Source of the DNA: Nemertoderma westbladi
Taxonomy: Eukaryota > Xenacoelomorpha > Nemertodermatida > Nemertodermatidae
Assembly: GCA_032718475.1 (NCBI GenBank)
Contig: JAUCBJ010004349.1
Span: 1-20,260, forward strand
DNA: 20,260 bases
Direction of reading: 5' to 3'
The notes under the pieces were generated by a model. That model was given only the letters and a program-made list of their open reading frames with translations. It had not been told where the DNA came from and ran no database searches. Positions 1 to 8,935 of the stretch are shown here, in pieces. The position numbers and the translations under genes were made by a program. Position 1 is the stretch's first letter; each line of letters opens with the position of its first letter.

Positions 1-3
1 TGA

Positions 4-540
4 TTACTCAGTTAATCGCTTCGTTACATACCCTCCAATACTTTTCGCTGAGCAGTAATTCAAGCAGCTATCACCATCTTTGTGAAAACTACATTTATCT
101 TCTACAGTAGTTAATTTATCGTGAAAAGCACACGGAGTTAAATAATTGTAATATAGTCGATATATTCCCAATTTGTTCATCGATTTTGGAGCGTAAACAT
201 CAAGTTGGGTATTTAATATTGCGGCTTTCATCAACCCGAATACATATATATTATATTTATTTTTTAATTGTCTCTTCATGTACTTTTAAAAGTCATCTTG
301 CGAAATGTCGCCGTAATTCCAGGGTAAATGCGATGTAATATCGCGTAAATTGTTTACATGGGCTACATCTAATGCTGATAAGTTAATATCAGGGGGACCT
401 TTAATTAAAAACGTCTTTATATTAGTTTTACTGTATTTAGAATCGAATATAGCAAATTCTTTAAATACTATCGGATATTCCTTATTGTCTATCCTATAAT
501 ATTGAAAATTAACAAAAATAACATTATCCATTTTATCCAT
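4..540 (-). pseudogene. Small gene of an uncharacterised invertebrate family, broken by one stop
   Basis: Reading the minus strand from ATG at 540, an 84-codon ORF ends in TAA at 286-288. The same frame then continues for 93 more codons to a stop at 4-6. The two halves therefore look like one ~178-codon gene with a single premature stop. The first half opens with a hydrophobic beta-like segment (VIFVNFQYYR), then FKEFAIF and FLIKGPPDI, and ends with PWNYGDI. The second half has IYVFGLMKAAIL and ends with a cysteine/histidine stretch (CSFHKDGDSCLNYCSAK). From memory, this order of blocks recurs in small unnamed proteins of arthropod and other invertebrate genomes that resemble DEDDh nucleases near their N-terminus. 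Here the expected acidic residue is replaced (VNF). Function is unknown. The stop could be real decay, a read error, or readthrough. Upstream DNA (541-664) is AT-rich with a short (AAT)n run. Confidence 0.5.
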
Positions 541-764
541 TTTATCGAATAATAATAATAATGTTTTTAAATAAACAAAAGTTAAATGATTAATTACAAC
601 GCTTGTTGGTTTATTTTATTATAATTAACAAGCCATTTATATAATATTATTTCATTTATTTCCACATTATTTGTAAACGCTCTCATTGGATAGTTTGTGT
701 GAATTCGATTTACCAATCATAAAACAGTAACAGTTAGGTCTATGAAAAATTACAGCAAGGAACG

Positions 765-773
765 CTTTTTAAG
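765..773. repeat. Left 9-bp target-site duplication of the foldback element
   Basis: CTTTTTAAG at 765-773 recurs exactly at 1958-1966, each copy just outside the inverted arms. Removing the insert plus one copy rejoins LINE A in frame, which identifies the repeat as a target-site duplication. Confidence 0.8.
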
Positions 774-779
774 GTGTTC

Positions 780-895
780 GGACACTTCCCCCCCGGACAG
801 TTCCCCCCCGGACAGTTCCCCCCCGCTCAAGTAGGACACTTCCCCCCCGGACACTTCCCCCCCAGACACTTCCCCTCCGCGGACACATCCCCCCC
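780..895 (+). repeat. Left inverted arm: 15-bp tandem repeat GGACACTTCCCCCCC
   Basis: Units lie at 780, 795, 810, then spacer GCTCAAGTA at 825-833, then units at 834, 849, 864 (a 17-bp variant) and 881. Variants carry GGACAG or GGACACA. The arm is the inverted partner of 1838-1950. Confidence 0.9.
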
Positions 896-1553
896 GACTG
901 TTCTTAACTTCGCACATTCGTATTTTTCATTTTGTAAGGTAAACGGACCGCTTGTATCCAGATAAATTGTATCCAATTATCCTTTCGTAGCTCAGAAAGT
1001 GATCTTTTGCATCCCGATTTTACATTTTATATCCAAGTTTTATTTATGGGTTTTATCAATGCAATTACATCGTATTGTTTGCTAATCTTTAAACAATTAA
1101 TTATATTTGATGACCTATAAATTCCATCCCCGGAATGATATACTGTTTTTATTAACTATAGAATTATAATAATTAATTGTTTTAATCATCGGTATTATTA
1201 TGTAATAGTCTTCTTCAAATTGTAGCAGATTGGGATGAATATTATTGTTGCAATCAAAATTATACCTCTCCAGGGTAAAATCGACATGCGTCGACCTGTA
1301 TTCTGTGTTCAGCATTACATATTGATATACATATTACTACTATACATACTATATAGATATTATACACACTACATATTAAATTTCCTGGTTACTTGCAATA
1401 TTTTGTTGAATTATATAATATTGTAGTAATTTATATATTAAATTGGTTAACATTCAATACAGCTCCTACTTTAGGCTTAGTCAATTTATTATCTGATGAT
1501 ACAAACATGAATTAATTATTTCAAAATGGTCTTAAGTCTTTCACCACGGGCAG

Positions 1554-1661
1554 TCAGGGAAATGCCGGGGTCTGGGGGCGATAACCTCCAAGAAAAGAAG
1601 CGGGGGTTTGGGGGCGGCAGCCCCCAAGAAAAGAAGCGGGGGTTTGGGGGCGGCAGCCCCC
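1554..1661. repeat. 36-bp GC-rich tandem repeat with hairpin potential
   Basis: Two near-identical 36-bp units (1590-1625, 1626-1661) follow a diverged one (~1554-1589). Each contains CGGGGGTTTGGGGG and GGGGGCGGCAGCCCCC. The latter can fold as a 6-bp GGGGGC/GCCCCC stem with a 4-nt loop, and the G5 runs could form a quadruplex. A run of ATTAAAAG-like units follows to ~1705. The repeat lies inside the foldback element. Confidence 0.85.
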
Positions 1662-1837
1662 AATTAAAAGAAATTAAAAGAATTAAAGGAATTAAAAGAA
1701 AAACAAACAAAATTTGACTATAAAAATGTTTCTTTTATAATTTTGAAAAAACTTGTCTAGATACAACTTGTCCTGCAACCATCTTTAACTTTTGTTTATT
1801 GCTTTGATGCACCCAGATTAATTTTAACACTTTAACT

Positions 1838-1950
1838 GGGGGGGAAGTGTCCGGGGGGCAAGTGTCCGGGGGGGAAGTGTCCGGGGGGGAAGTGTCCTAC
1901 TTGGGCGGGGGGAAGTGTCCGGGGGGGAAGTGTCCGGGGGGGAAGTGTCC
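1838..1950 (-). repeat. Right inverted arm of the foldback element
   Basis: Tandem GGGGGGGAAGTGTCC units, the reverse complement of the left-arm unit. They are interrupted by TACTTGGGC at 1891-1899, the complement of the left-arm spacer. The interruption falls at the mirrored place in the arm. Confidence 0.9.
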
Positions 1951-1957
1951 TAGATCC

Positions 1958-1966
1958 CTTTTTAAG
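1958..1966. repeat. Right 9-bp target-site duplication
   Basis: CTTTTTAAG, identical to 765-773. LINE A coding resumes across it in the same codon phase as the left flank. Confidence 0.8.
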
Positions 1967-2158
1967 TTTGTTAGTTAATTCTGACTGGGAACCCTGTTTT
2001 AAGGCCGCTGACATTAACCTTGCGTACACTGTTTTAAAGATATATTTCTAAAGGCACTTAATACTGTAGCACCAATTAAAGAAATAGTCTTAAACAACGC
2101 ACTGAGCCCTGGATGACCTCGGGTATTCTTAGTAAAATCAGAGAAAGAGATAACTATT

Positions 2159-3068
2159 TTGTATAAATTTAGGAAATACCGTGTTTTAGCTGATTATAAT
2201 AATTACTGCAAATATAGAAACCTTGTCCAACGGGAAATAAAAAAAGCTAAATCTGAATATTTGTACAACAAAATAAGTGAGAATAAAGATAATCCTAAAA
2301 GTCTATGGTCTACCCTAAAATCTTTAGGTTATAAAAACCTTAAATCTAAATCGAATATTGTTCTGCAAGATAACGGTGTGCTGATTCATGATCATACTCT
2401 AGTTAGTAATTTATTTAATAATTATTTGACTAATGTTGCCTCTAATTTAGTTAAGAAGTTACCGTTATCAAGTAATATATATAGTATAGGGTCCGAAACT
2501 CTAAATAATTTTTATTTAGAAAAGTTACAAAATTCAGACCTAATACCTGCCCGTTTTCTTAAGGATGGTGCTGAAGTACTTAAAGTGCCTATTACTTTTA
2601 TTATTAATTACTCTATCGTAGATAATGTAGTACCAGACGAACTGAAATTAGCTAAGGTTGTTCCTGTATATAAAAAGAATAGTAAAGTAGAACCCTGTAA
2701 TTACAGACCTGTTAGTATCTTAAGTATTGTATCTAAAATTCTAGAACGTTCTGTTTTTCTACAGCTGGAAGCACATCTTAGTAGGCTAAATCTGATCTAT
2801 GAACTTCAGTCCGGTTTTCGTAAATCATATTCTACAGACACCTGCCTTATTAACTTAACTGATACAATTAGATGTAATAACGCAAAGGGTTTATATACTG
2901 GTATGGTAATGTTGGACCTACAAAAGGCTTTCGATACTGTAGATCACGAAATTCTGCATGGTAAGTTAGGCCTGATGGGTGTAGGTTCTATAGGCTGGTT
3001 CAAGTCCTACCTGTCAGACAGAGGACACCGACATCCGCAAGTTACTTTGCTCTTCTTTAATACAGTGT
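2159..3068 (+). pseudogene. LINE A reverse transcriptase, N-terminal part, palm deleted
   Basis: An open stretch of about 300 codons. It starts in a linker (KFRKYRVLADYNNYCKYRN, KKAKSEYL) and runs into the RT fingers and early palm. Recognisable blocks are LKLAKVVPVYKKN (~2644), CNYRPVSILSIVSKILERS (~2695), LQSGFRKSYSTD (~2806) and VMLDLQKAFDTVDHE (~2906), which carries the first catalytic Asp. Coding similarity stops after WFKSYLSDR (~3023), so the QG and YADD blocks are absent. The reading frame then passes into non-RT residues and ends at 3100. No initiator is meaningful: the apparent TTG at 2159 follows a frameshift from the upstream PWMTSG frame. A functional enzyme is not possible. Confidence 0.85.
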
Positions 3069-3551
3069 CACATGGACTATGCATGATCTTCTTGGTATGA
3101 AGACTTAACCAAACAGCTTAAATGTAAATTACAAGTAGCTCAGAATAAAGTAGTACGATTTATTAAAGACTACAAACCTAGGCACCACCTAACTCCAGAT
3201 GACTTTTCTGAATCTGGACTACTTAACTTAGATAGTAGAGTTAAGCAGCTACGCCTTAACTATGTGCATAAAGTGTATAATGGTAAATGTCCCAATTACA
3301 TAAAACAAAAATTCAACAGAGTACGCGATACACACTCTTACAGTACCAGAGCTAGTGCTTCAAACTTCTACCTCCCGAATTGTAAATCCTTTGAATCTGA
3401 TACTTTCTTATTTAACGGCATTAAAAATTGGAACGCTCTGCATAATGAAATTAAAAACCTAAATAATCAACATTCTTTTAAATCTGCAGTTAAATCTCAC
3501 CTCCGTGTGCAATGTAAAAATAGGTACAATAGTCCAACAGTAAGTTATTAG
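3069..3551 (+). pseudogene. LINE A C-terminal domain after an internal deletion
   Basis: In a different frame from the RT part, this region encodes the region after the thumb typical of CR1/Jockey LINEs. It reads HMDYA, then a TGA at 3084-3086, then SSWYEDLTKQL, QNKVVRFIKDY, LRLNYVHKVYNGKCPNYIK and HSYSTRAS, ending FNGIKNWNALHNEIKNL before a stop at 3549-3551. The TGA sits where this kind of element usually has Cys (TGC to TGA), which looks like point decay. The missing block between ~3050 and 3069 would have carried the YADD catalytic motif, so an internal deletion joined the two parts. The element's 3'UTR follows directly. Confidence 0.8.
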
Positions 3552-3876
3552 TTTATTAATTATTTACTATTTATACTGCAATTACGTTTTATAATAAATT
3601 GTTCTATACATTACATCTTTATCGTTGAGTCAGACATTGTCACGCTCTCGGTAAAGTTGTACATGTACATAGTGTAATTACGTTTTATATTGGTTTTAGG
3701 TTAGCGCAGTGTAATATTGTATTTGTAACCAAGTAACATAAAGGACCCCCTTGGAAATAAGCTGCAAAGCTTTACGGGTAATCCTATGTTATGTTGGACA
3801 ATACCTTTATACCGGTACATTGTTTGGTGTATTTGTTATTGCTTTTACATAATGTATAAATAAATCTATCTATCAA
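3552..3876 (+). other. 3'UTR and tail of LINE A
   Basis: Non-coding AT-rich sequence ending in ATAAATAAATC and TCTATCTATC. The stretch GGACCCCCTTGGAAATAAGC followed by TTTACGGGTAATCCTATG is the kind of 3' end seen in CR1-like LINEs. The adjoining RTE-like coding sequence begins at 3877 with no gap. Confidence 0.65.
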
Positions 3877-5040
3877 GGCCTTTGATTCAGTCTCTCGCTC
3901 ACGTATGTTCAGCATACTTTCATTATATGGGATTCCTGATGAAATTATTGCAGCAATCAGATCAGTATACGATGGTTCGACAACATTTGTGTCTACTGTT
4001 GATGGTGACACAGAACCATTTGAAGTGTTATGGGGCGTCCTCCAGGGAGACACACTTGCACCATTCTTATTCATAATTGTGGTTGACTATGTTCTACGCA
4101 TGTCCTCAGATCATCATAATGATGATGGGGGTGATGATAACTCCACCTACTGGCTCCAGAAGTTGAGGAAATCCTGCCAAGTACCTAACTGATCTAGACT
4201 AGGAGTACTCTCAGAATCACTAGAGGGAGCCCAACGGCTCCTCAGCTCATTAGAACATGCTGCTTCTAGTGTTGGTCTTTTTATTAACTCCAGAAAGACC
4301 AAAATTTTGACAGTTAACTTTGAAAGTCCTCAGCAAGTCTCTGATCGGATGAGCATAAGCTCAAAGGATGGTATGCTTGAGCATGTGGACGACTTCTCTT
4401 ACCTGGGATCATGGATCCGGAAGTCAGGTGAGGACCTTCGAATACGTAAGGGAAGGCATGGGCAGCCTTGAATAGGCTTTCCAGAATTTGGAAGTCACCG
4501 AGAATTAATCGAAAACTTAAGGTCCGATTATTTAGAGCATCAGTAGTTCCAGTACTCCTCTATGTGAGTCCATGCTGGGCTCTAACTGCTGAGGACACCA
4601 AATCTCTGGATGGAACATTCACAAGAATGCTACGCCGGGTTCATTGTGTCAAGTACAATGCACACATCTCCAACCAGACACTATATAACATTGGAGGTGT
4701 CTCATTGGTTCCCCCCAGCTTGACACTAGAACAAAATCGCCTCCGCTTTGCAGGACATTGCTTTCACCGCGAGGACCAGCCAGTGCATAATCTTGTACTT
4801 TGGCAGCCTCATGGAGTGAATAAGCATGGTGTACAGCTCATGACTTTCTTGAGACGTATCTTAAAGGACACTAGCCTTGAAGATGCGGATGATCTAGCAA
4901 ATGTCATGGGTGATAGGGAGTTGTGGCGGCGCAATTTTGTCGACAAGCCGGCACAGCATTCTTAAAAATGCAGCTGCAAAGCAGCATGCCGATCCTAGTA
5001 GTAGTAGTGCAACCAGTAATCGAGTTCGCCGATCAAACAA
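3877..5040 (+). mobile_element. RTE-like LINE relic (element B) with the YADD box deleted
   Basis: The sequence opens at the first RT Asp (KAFDSVSR, 3877) and runs through LYGIPDEIIAAIRSVYDG and GVLQGDTLAPFLFIIVVDYV (~4033-4092). It then degrades. PAKYLTDLD in a shifted frame ends in TAG at 4200-4202, exactly where the Y-A-D-D residues should follow, and GVLSESLEGAQRLLSSLEHA resumes immediately. About a dozen bases holding the catalytic box are therefore gone. A further frameshift near 4452 leads to the C-terminal ORF (4468-4965) with NRLSRIWKS, SVVPVLLYVSPCWALT, MLRRVHCVKYN, RLRFAGHCFHR and VMGDRELWRRN. The element is 5'-truncated at the junction with LINE A. Downstream to ~5040 lies a Ser-rich possible tail. 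Clade by motif style; not functional. Confidence 0.8.
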
Positions 5041-5715
5041 TTTTTTATCTGAAGCTGATCTTGTATTGTAGGAATGTACCATATATGTATTTTTAAATAG
5101 ACCGTTTAAAAAGGGAGTACTGTTACATTTCGATACATCATAGAATACATTTAAAACTTGGTATTGATAAAGAGATTCAAGAGGCAAAATATGAAGTTCC
5201 TTATAGATGGGTCCAGTGGATGCAGTGCGTGTATTGAATGTAATTTCTCGGAGTAACTTATTAATTTTTATTTTTATTGGTTTTAAAATTGTTGGACATG
5301 CACTACCCCAGATGATTAATCCATATGAAATATATGGATGGATTAATGAAAAATATAGCATTCGTAGGATATGTACTGGAAATATATGGCGTAATTTGTA
5401 AAAAATACCTATTGATTTGCTTTTTTAATACAAACTGACAGTGCTGTTTCCATGTTAGTTTACCATCAATAACAATACCAAGATATTTCGCATGGTTTAC
5501 CTGTTTTATTAAATTATTATTTATTTCTATTTTTGGTATATATTACTTGATCCATTATAGAATAAACATAATTCAGTCTTTTTTAAATTTATTGTTAATT
5601 TATTTTCAATCAGCCAATCGGAAACTTTCTTAGCTTGTGAAGTGAGTTTACTATGTTTTGTAGCAAAGGGATATTTTTGGATGTAGTTGATAATGATGTG
5701 TCATCGGCAAATCGA
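5040..5715 (-). mobile_element. CR1/Jockey-like LINE relic (element E), minus strand
   Basis: Read on the minus strand, it begins at RFADDTSLSTTSKN (~5690-5712), an F-A-D-D variant of the RT catalytic box. It continues through KVSDWLIENKLTINLKKTEL, HAKYLGIVIDGKLTWKQH (~5440-5500), HPYISYGLIIWGSACP (~5290-5340), LHILPLESLYQYQVL and HSYNTRSASDKKLF (~5045). These are the ordered blocks of the LINE RT palm end, thumb and C-terminus. Several frameshifts separate them. The RT fingers and everything upstream are missing. The 3' end is truncated at the boundary with element B, so two oppositely oriented LINE relics meet near 5040. The family differs from A, since the C-terminal sequences do not align. 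Confidence 0.75.
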
Positions 5716-5896
5716 TTCCAAAGTTGAACTGGGCAATGTGTGTCCGAAACGGCTAGCCTGGAGCATTTGCTAAGTATGACCACTTGGGCACTCGCAACTT
5801 TTGCCATTCGAAGAGCATTATGATGAGTAAACTCTGGATAATTTAAAAAGAGCATACGAGATGTTTTTTAGTATTTGGAATAATTGACGAAGAAGT
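5716..5896. other. Unassigned spacer between LINE relics
   Basis: An 81-codon minus-strand ORF covers most of this stretch, but only its end (FADD) belongs to a recognisable domain. Its first ~48 codons match nothing I know. No promoter, RNA or repeat is evident. Confidence 0.4.
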
Positions 5897-7165
5897 CCAT
5901 TATTATTATTATTATCATCATACATTATCAAAAGATAAGTACAATCAATGAAAAATTATAGTATAGAATAGGCACAAGTAATAAAGGTAAGGTAAGGAGG
6001 ATAAGATATAAGGTACGATCGGTAAAGTATTAATTAACCGTAAACAGTATATAACAGGAAAGTACTAAGTAAATATGAAATTACGTATATAGATATTAAT
6101 TTTATAGCACTTTAAACTTTTAACTGGTAGATATATATTTCAAAATGTCTGACAGCTTATCCGTATCAAATTAATCAACTTCCAATTTACCAATTCGAAT
6201 ATCTATAAGTTCCCTACAAAAATCGAGTTTCCATTTGTTACCAGGTAATAACGGTGCGTAACTTTGAGCGTTTATTATACTGAGTGAAAGATTATTTAAG
6301 CACGAGATACCAGAAGAATTAGCTATGTTCCTTAAATTAGAACCTGTACGTGTTTTACAGTCTGAATAACATAACTCAGTCAAGAAAAGTAAACTAGGTT
6401 GACAGGATTTAAACAAGTTACTATTAAACTGAAAATAACGAGATAGTAACATTATCATAGGATGCCTAAATTTTAATAAATTATCAATTAAATAGCGATG
6501 TGAATTAAAGGGTAAACCAAAAATAAGCCTAACATTGATGTTCCAAGCTGTAAAAATTTTATTGCACATATCCGAAAATAAATCCCATATACTTATACTG
6601 TAAAACGCAGTCGCATAAATGCGTTGAATTTCACATATTACACAAGGGTCCGCAAAATAAAATTCCTGACGTAAACTGTTAATTTTACCAATAAATGGTC
6701 CCCGCTTCCTAATTGTTCTGACACCAAATTACATTTGTCATCTAATAGGTTTCCCAAATGGAGAGCCTCTTTTTACCCACGGTAAAGGCGATCCATTGAG
6801 GGATATTTTAGCTGCCGGTTCAGACCATGCTGAAGCAAACGGAACGCATTTCGATTTTGTCGGAATGGGATTAGTGCTGAATTTTAACTTATTGTCGGAC
6901 GCAAATCTCTGACAGATGTCAACCATGTACTGTAAACCGGAAATAGATGGACATAAAATAAGGATGTCGTCGGCGTATACAAAGATTCCGTAGTACAACG
7001 ACCCTATTGTGCAACCAATTCGAGATGACCTCAGGGAATGGACCAACACATTCATAACTACACAAAGCAGAACAGGACTGGCGACAAATCCCTGTCGGAC
7101 ACTATTGGAGACATTGAATGAGTCAGACTCCGAACTTTCCCACTTGACTCTACATTTCTACGTAT
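5897..7165 (-). mobile_element. LINE relic (element C) retaining YADD, minus strand, with (ATT)n tail
   Basis: From ~7165 down, one frame reads SFNVSNSVRQGF, SPVLLCVVMNVLVHSLR and IFVYADDILILCPSISGLQY (catalytic box ~6974-6985), then FASDNKLKF and KSKCVPFAS. This is a contiguous RT palm of a Jockey-superfamily LINE. Two frameshifts around 6640-6770 separate it from GPFIGKINSLRQEFYFADP, IWDLFSDMCNKIFTAWNINV, the 6171-6569 ORF (LIFGLPFNSHRYLID) and RTGSNLRNIANSSG, the usual C-terminal domain. A ~250-bp 3'UTR follows to a trinucleotide (ATT/AAT)n tract at 5899-5914. Such simple tails often mark LINE 3' ends, so the element probably ends there. The RT fingers and endonuclease are missing (5' truncation at ~7165). 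It is the least damaged of the LINE RT segments here but is dead. Confidence 0.8.
5915..6170 (-). other. Presumed 3'UTR of LINE C
   Basis: AT-rich sequence without ORFs between the C-terminal stop (6171) and the (ATT)n tail. It includes a GGTAAGGTAAGGAGG run at ~5985-6000. Nothing else is recognisable. Confidence 0.45.
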
Positions 7166-7244
7166 GTATATATATTCGATTCTTTGGCGTCGCATAGACT
7201 TCCTCCTCCAGTGATGATATCGGCAGTCAACATTAATACCTGTA

Positions 7245-8143
7245 TTGGGAAATACAGCCTGGCCTAGGCCTACCCGAAGACCTACCAGTAAAAGCCCCGA
7301 TAACAGTGAAAGTGAATCCGACATGTATGTTCCTGTTTTCCGTCTTATTAATGCATGTCGTCTTTGTGTGGACGATAAGCATGAATGCATGGAAATCACC
7401 ATGGTAAAGTTCAAAATTATTGAGTACTTGGACTGTCGTAAAAGTGCAACAGTTTAACATTTAAAAAATGCCATTCAGAGAAGGTGGCTTCCGAGAGGCC
7501 ATTATGGCTTCTGTTGCTGTTGACAGTAAAGAAAGGTTTGTTTAAACAAAATATAAAGGTGATATTTCTATAGCTCTAAAATAGGATATAGGAATTTCTA
7601 CAACTGACCATCTATGGAAATAGGTTCAATGTCAGGTGGTCGCCGATATGTTGACCGTAGCTTTCAATAAGGAACTTGAAAAGCCAGATCCAGAGTTTAA
7701 CTTAAAACAAAGGGTTCGTGTACAACTAGGCCCGGTTTACGTTGAGATTAAGCGGGATAATGGAAAGTTTGAGCCTGTTACAGTGGAAGAGTTTTATCCG
7801 GTATTTTCATTAAGTACATACATCAGCAAGGATTGGATGATAATTCCAGATTCAGATTATAAGACTTAGAGATGGTGGAAGCTCTTGCTCATTTTTCATA
7901 TGAGCACCCGAACAAAGGGATCATGTTGTTGGATATACAAGTCAGTGCGACAGAAGGAATTTTGTATGATCCTGAGATAGCATCTACTAATCTTTACGCC
8001 CAGAACGAGCTCAACTATTGTGCAGGAAATACATTAGTTCCTTAGAAGGGATACAATCTTTTACAAAATTACACGTTTGTTTGTATTAAGTATTGCAGGA
8101 TCGCTCTCGGGTCTAAAGATATTATTTGCCCCTGATGAATAAA
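7245..8143 (+). pseudogene. Alpha-kinase domain pseudogene
   Basis: Alpha-kinases are atypical Ser/Thr kinases (eEF2 kinase and myosin heavy-chain kinase type). The ordered family blocks are visible across three frames: MPFREGGFREAIMA (7468-7509), TKYKGDISIALK, TTDHLWK, ADMLTVAFNKELEK (~7645-7686), GIFIKYIHQQG (7800-7832, family pattern G-x-F-x-K-Y-x-N-x-G), EALAHFSYEHPNKGIMLLDIQ (blocks from ~7878; family H-F-T-Y-E and D-x-Q-G), LYDPEIAS, YCAGN and GIQSFTKLHVC, then KYCR near 8090. Damage: in-frame stops at 7543, 7582 and 7621; a one-base frameshift at ~7800; stops at 7860 and 8043; a further frameshift after YCAGN; and Val in place of the Gly of D-x-Q-G. Sequence from ~7245 (NACRLCVDDKHE) may be its N-terminal part but is not diagnostic. 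AATAAA lies at 8138-8143. The near-complete domain has no intron, which is compatible with a retrocopy. Runs of indel errors are possible but the point stops argue for real decay. Confidence 0.75.
8138..8143 (+). promoter_or_regulatory. Possible polyadenylation signal of the alpha-kinase relic
   Basis: AATAAA about 20 bp after the last recognisable alpha-kinase residues. It is a six-base motif in AT-rich DNA, so it may be chance. Confidence 0.35.
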
Positions 8144-8575
8144 CTCTAAATGACTATTAATACTCGACTGTACAATACAAATAGTTTTGTTATTTTATTT
8201 TCATTTATCTGGATAGATATTAAGGCATATATTGTTTCCTTATTTCAATTTCCAATGGTCTGTTTCGTTTGTCAATTTGAATGTACAATAATTTATTATA
8301 TAACAACATTTTGTCATTCTTGTTAAATTTTAATTTCATGTACAAATGTTAATAATAGAGGAAATGGAAAGCCAGTGGGAATTTTTGAGCCAGTGGGAAA
8401 ATTGAGTAATCCGGGGGAAAAGTTAGAAATTCAAGGGGGGGGTGGGGGGGGTTATGTACGGTACATACTTAGCATGAGGCATCCAGATCTTGCGTTTTAC
8501 TCGTTTTACTAGGCTGTACTTAGCTTATTATTATCATCTAAGAGGTGATTGAGTTGTAGGGACAACATCACAATC
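8144..8575. other. Non-coding stretch with a G-rich patch
   Basis: AT-rich DNA with no credible ORF. At 8360-8453 it contains two AGCCAGTGGGAA repeats, CCGGGGGAAAAG and then GGGGGGG/GGTGGGGGGG runs (~8435-8451). This resembles degenerate tandem repeat; no relation to the foldback arms can be shown. Confidence 0.5.
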
Positions 8576-8598
8576 ACTCAATCATGTCATGATTGAGT
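8576..8598. repeat. Perfect inverted repeat with 11-bp arms
   Basis: ACTCAATCATG, one T, then CATGATTGAGT. Related ATCATGATT fragments flank it on the right (8604-8613). Confidence 0.85.
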
Positions 8599-8634
8599 TA
8601 ATCAAATCATGATTAAAAATAAAAAAATAAAAAT

Positions 8635-8734
8635 ATCAGATTTTTTTTATTTAAATCAGATTTTTTTTATTTAAATCAGATTTTTTTTATTTAAATCAGA
8701 TTTTTTTTATTTAAATCAGATTTTTTTTATTTCA
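8635..8734. repeat. 20-bp tandem repeat, five copies
   Basis: Unit ATCAGATTTTTTTTATTTAA starting at 8635, 8655, 8675, 8695 and 8715. The copies are nearly identical; the last ends TTTCA. A decayed copy (AAGATCTTTTTGTAAAATCAG) follows. Confidence 0.95.
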
Positions 8735-8935
8735 ATAAGATCTTTTTGTAAAATCAGATTTTATATGAAAACATTGTGAAGACTTCTAAACAAATTATAC
8801 ACAATTCATCTTTTGTACCTTTTATAATGGGTTTGGTTCTAAACGAGGAGTGTCTGGTTCTGAACGCTTTAGGCTACTGGTACTGATAGATGGTCTCTCT
8901 GATCTATCAGTTGTCACTGGTAATGCTATACGATC

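Larger units (their letters stand above)
774..1957. mobile_element. Non-autonomous foldback (FB/MULE-like) element inside LINE A
   Basis: A 1,184-bp insert bounded by 9-bp direct repeats. Its ends carry inverted arms built of 15-bp tandem units, GGACACTTCCCCCCC at 780-895 and the reverse complement at 1838-1950. Both arms have the same order from the outside inwards: three units, a 9-bp spacer (GCTCAAGTA or GCCCAAGTA), then about four units. That shared order shows the arms are homologous and not independent GC-rich repeats. The interior (~900-1837) is AT-rich, apart from a 36-bp GC-rich repeat, and has no plausible transposase, so any movement would need an enzyme supplied in trans. Foldback elements of the Drosophila FB type have tandem-repeat inverted termini and 9-bp target duplications, which fits; the superfamily is an inference. 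Short ORFs reading through the arms are compositional artefacts. Confidence 0.78.
665..3876 (+). mobile_element. Decayed CR1/Jockey-like LINE (element A), interrupted by a foldback element
   Basis: A 5'-truncated non-LTR retrotransposon. Linker coding sequence between endonuclease and reverse transcriptase is readable left of the foldback insertion (KTVTVRSMKNYSKERFL, 721-771). It resumes right of it (LVNSDWEPCFKAADINLAY, from ~1968), then VAPIK (~2063) and PWMTSGILSKIRERD (~2107-2151), with frameshifts near 2048 and 2158. The RT fragment and a C-terminal fragment follow. The 3'UTR (3552-3876) has the arrangement seen in CR1-like LINEs: a GACCCCC/TGGAAATAAGCTGCAAAGC stretch, then AATAAA and a short TCTATCTATC tail. 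The element ends at 3876, where unrelated RTE-like coding sequence starts at once. It cannot be autonomous: the endonuclease is missing, the RT palm is deleted and the frame is broken several times. Clade assignment is by motif style only. Confidence 0.8.

Noticed and set aside
774-965. Pro/Gly-rich small protein (FPPGQFPPG type)
   Set aside because: It is the translation of the GGACACTTCCCCCCC tandem arm. The mirrored arm gives the same on the minus strand (1832-2029).
4894-5361. Single minus-strand gene of 155 codons
   Set aside because: Its first ~105 codons are LINE E C-terminus. The rest is the antisense of element B, so the ORF crosses two different relics.
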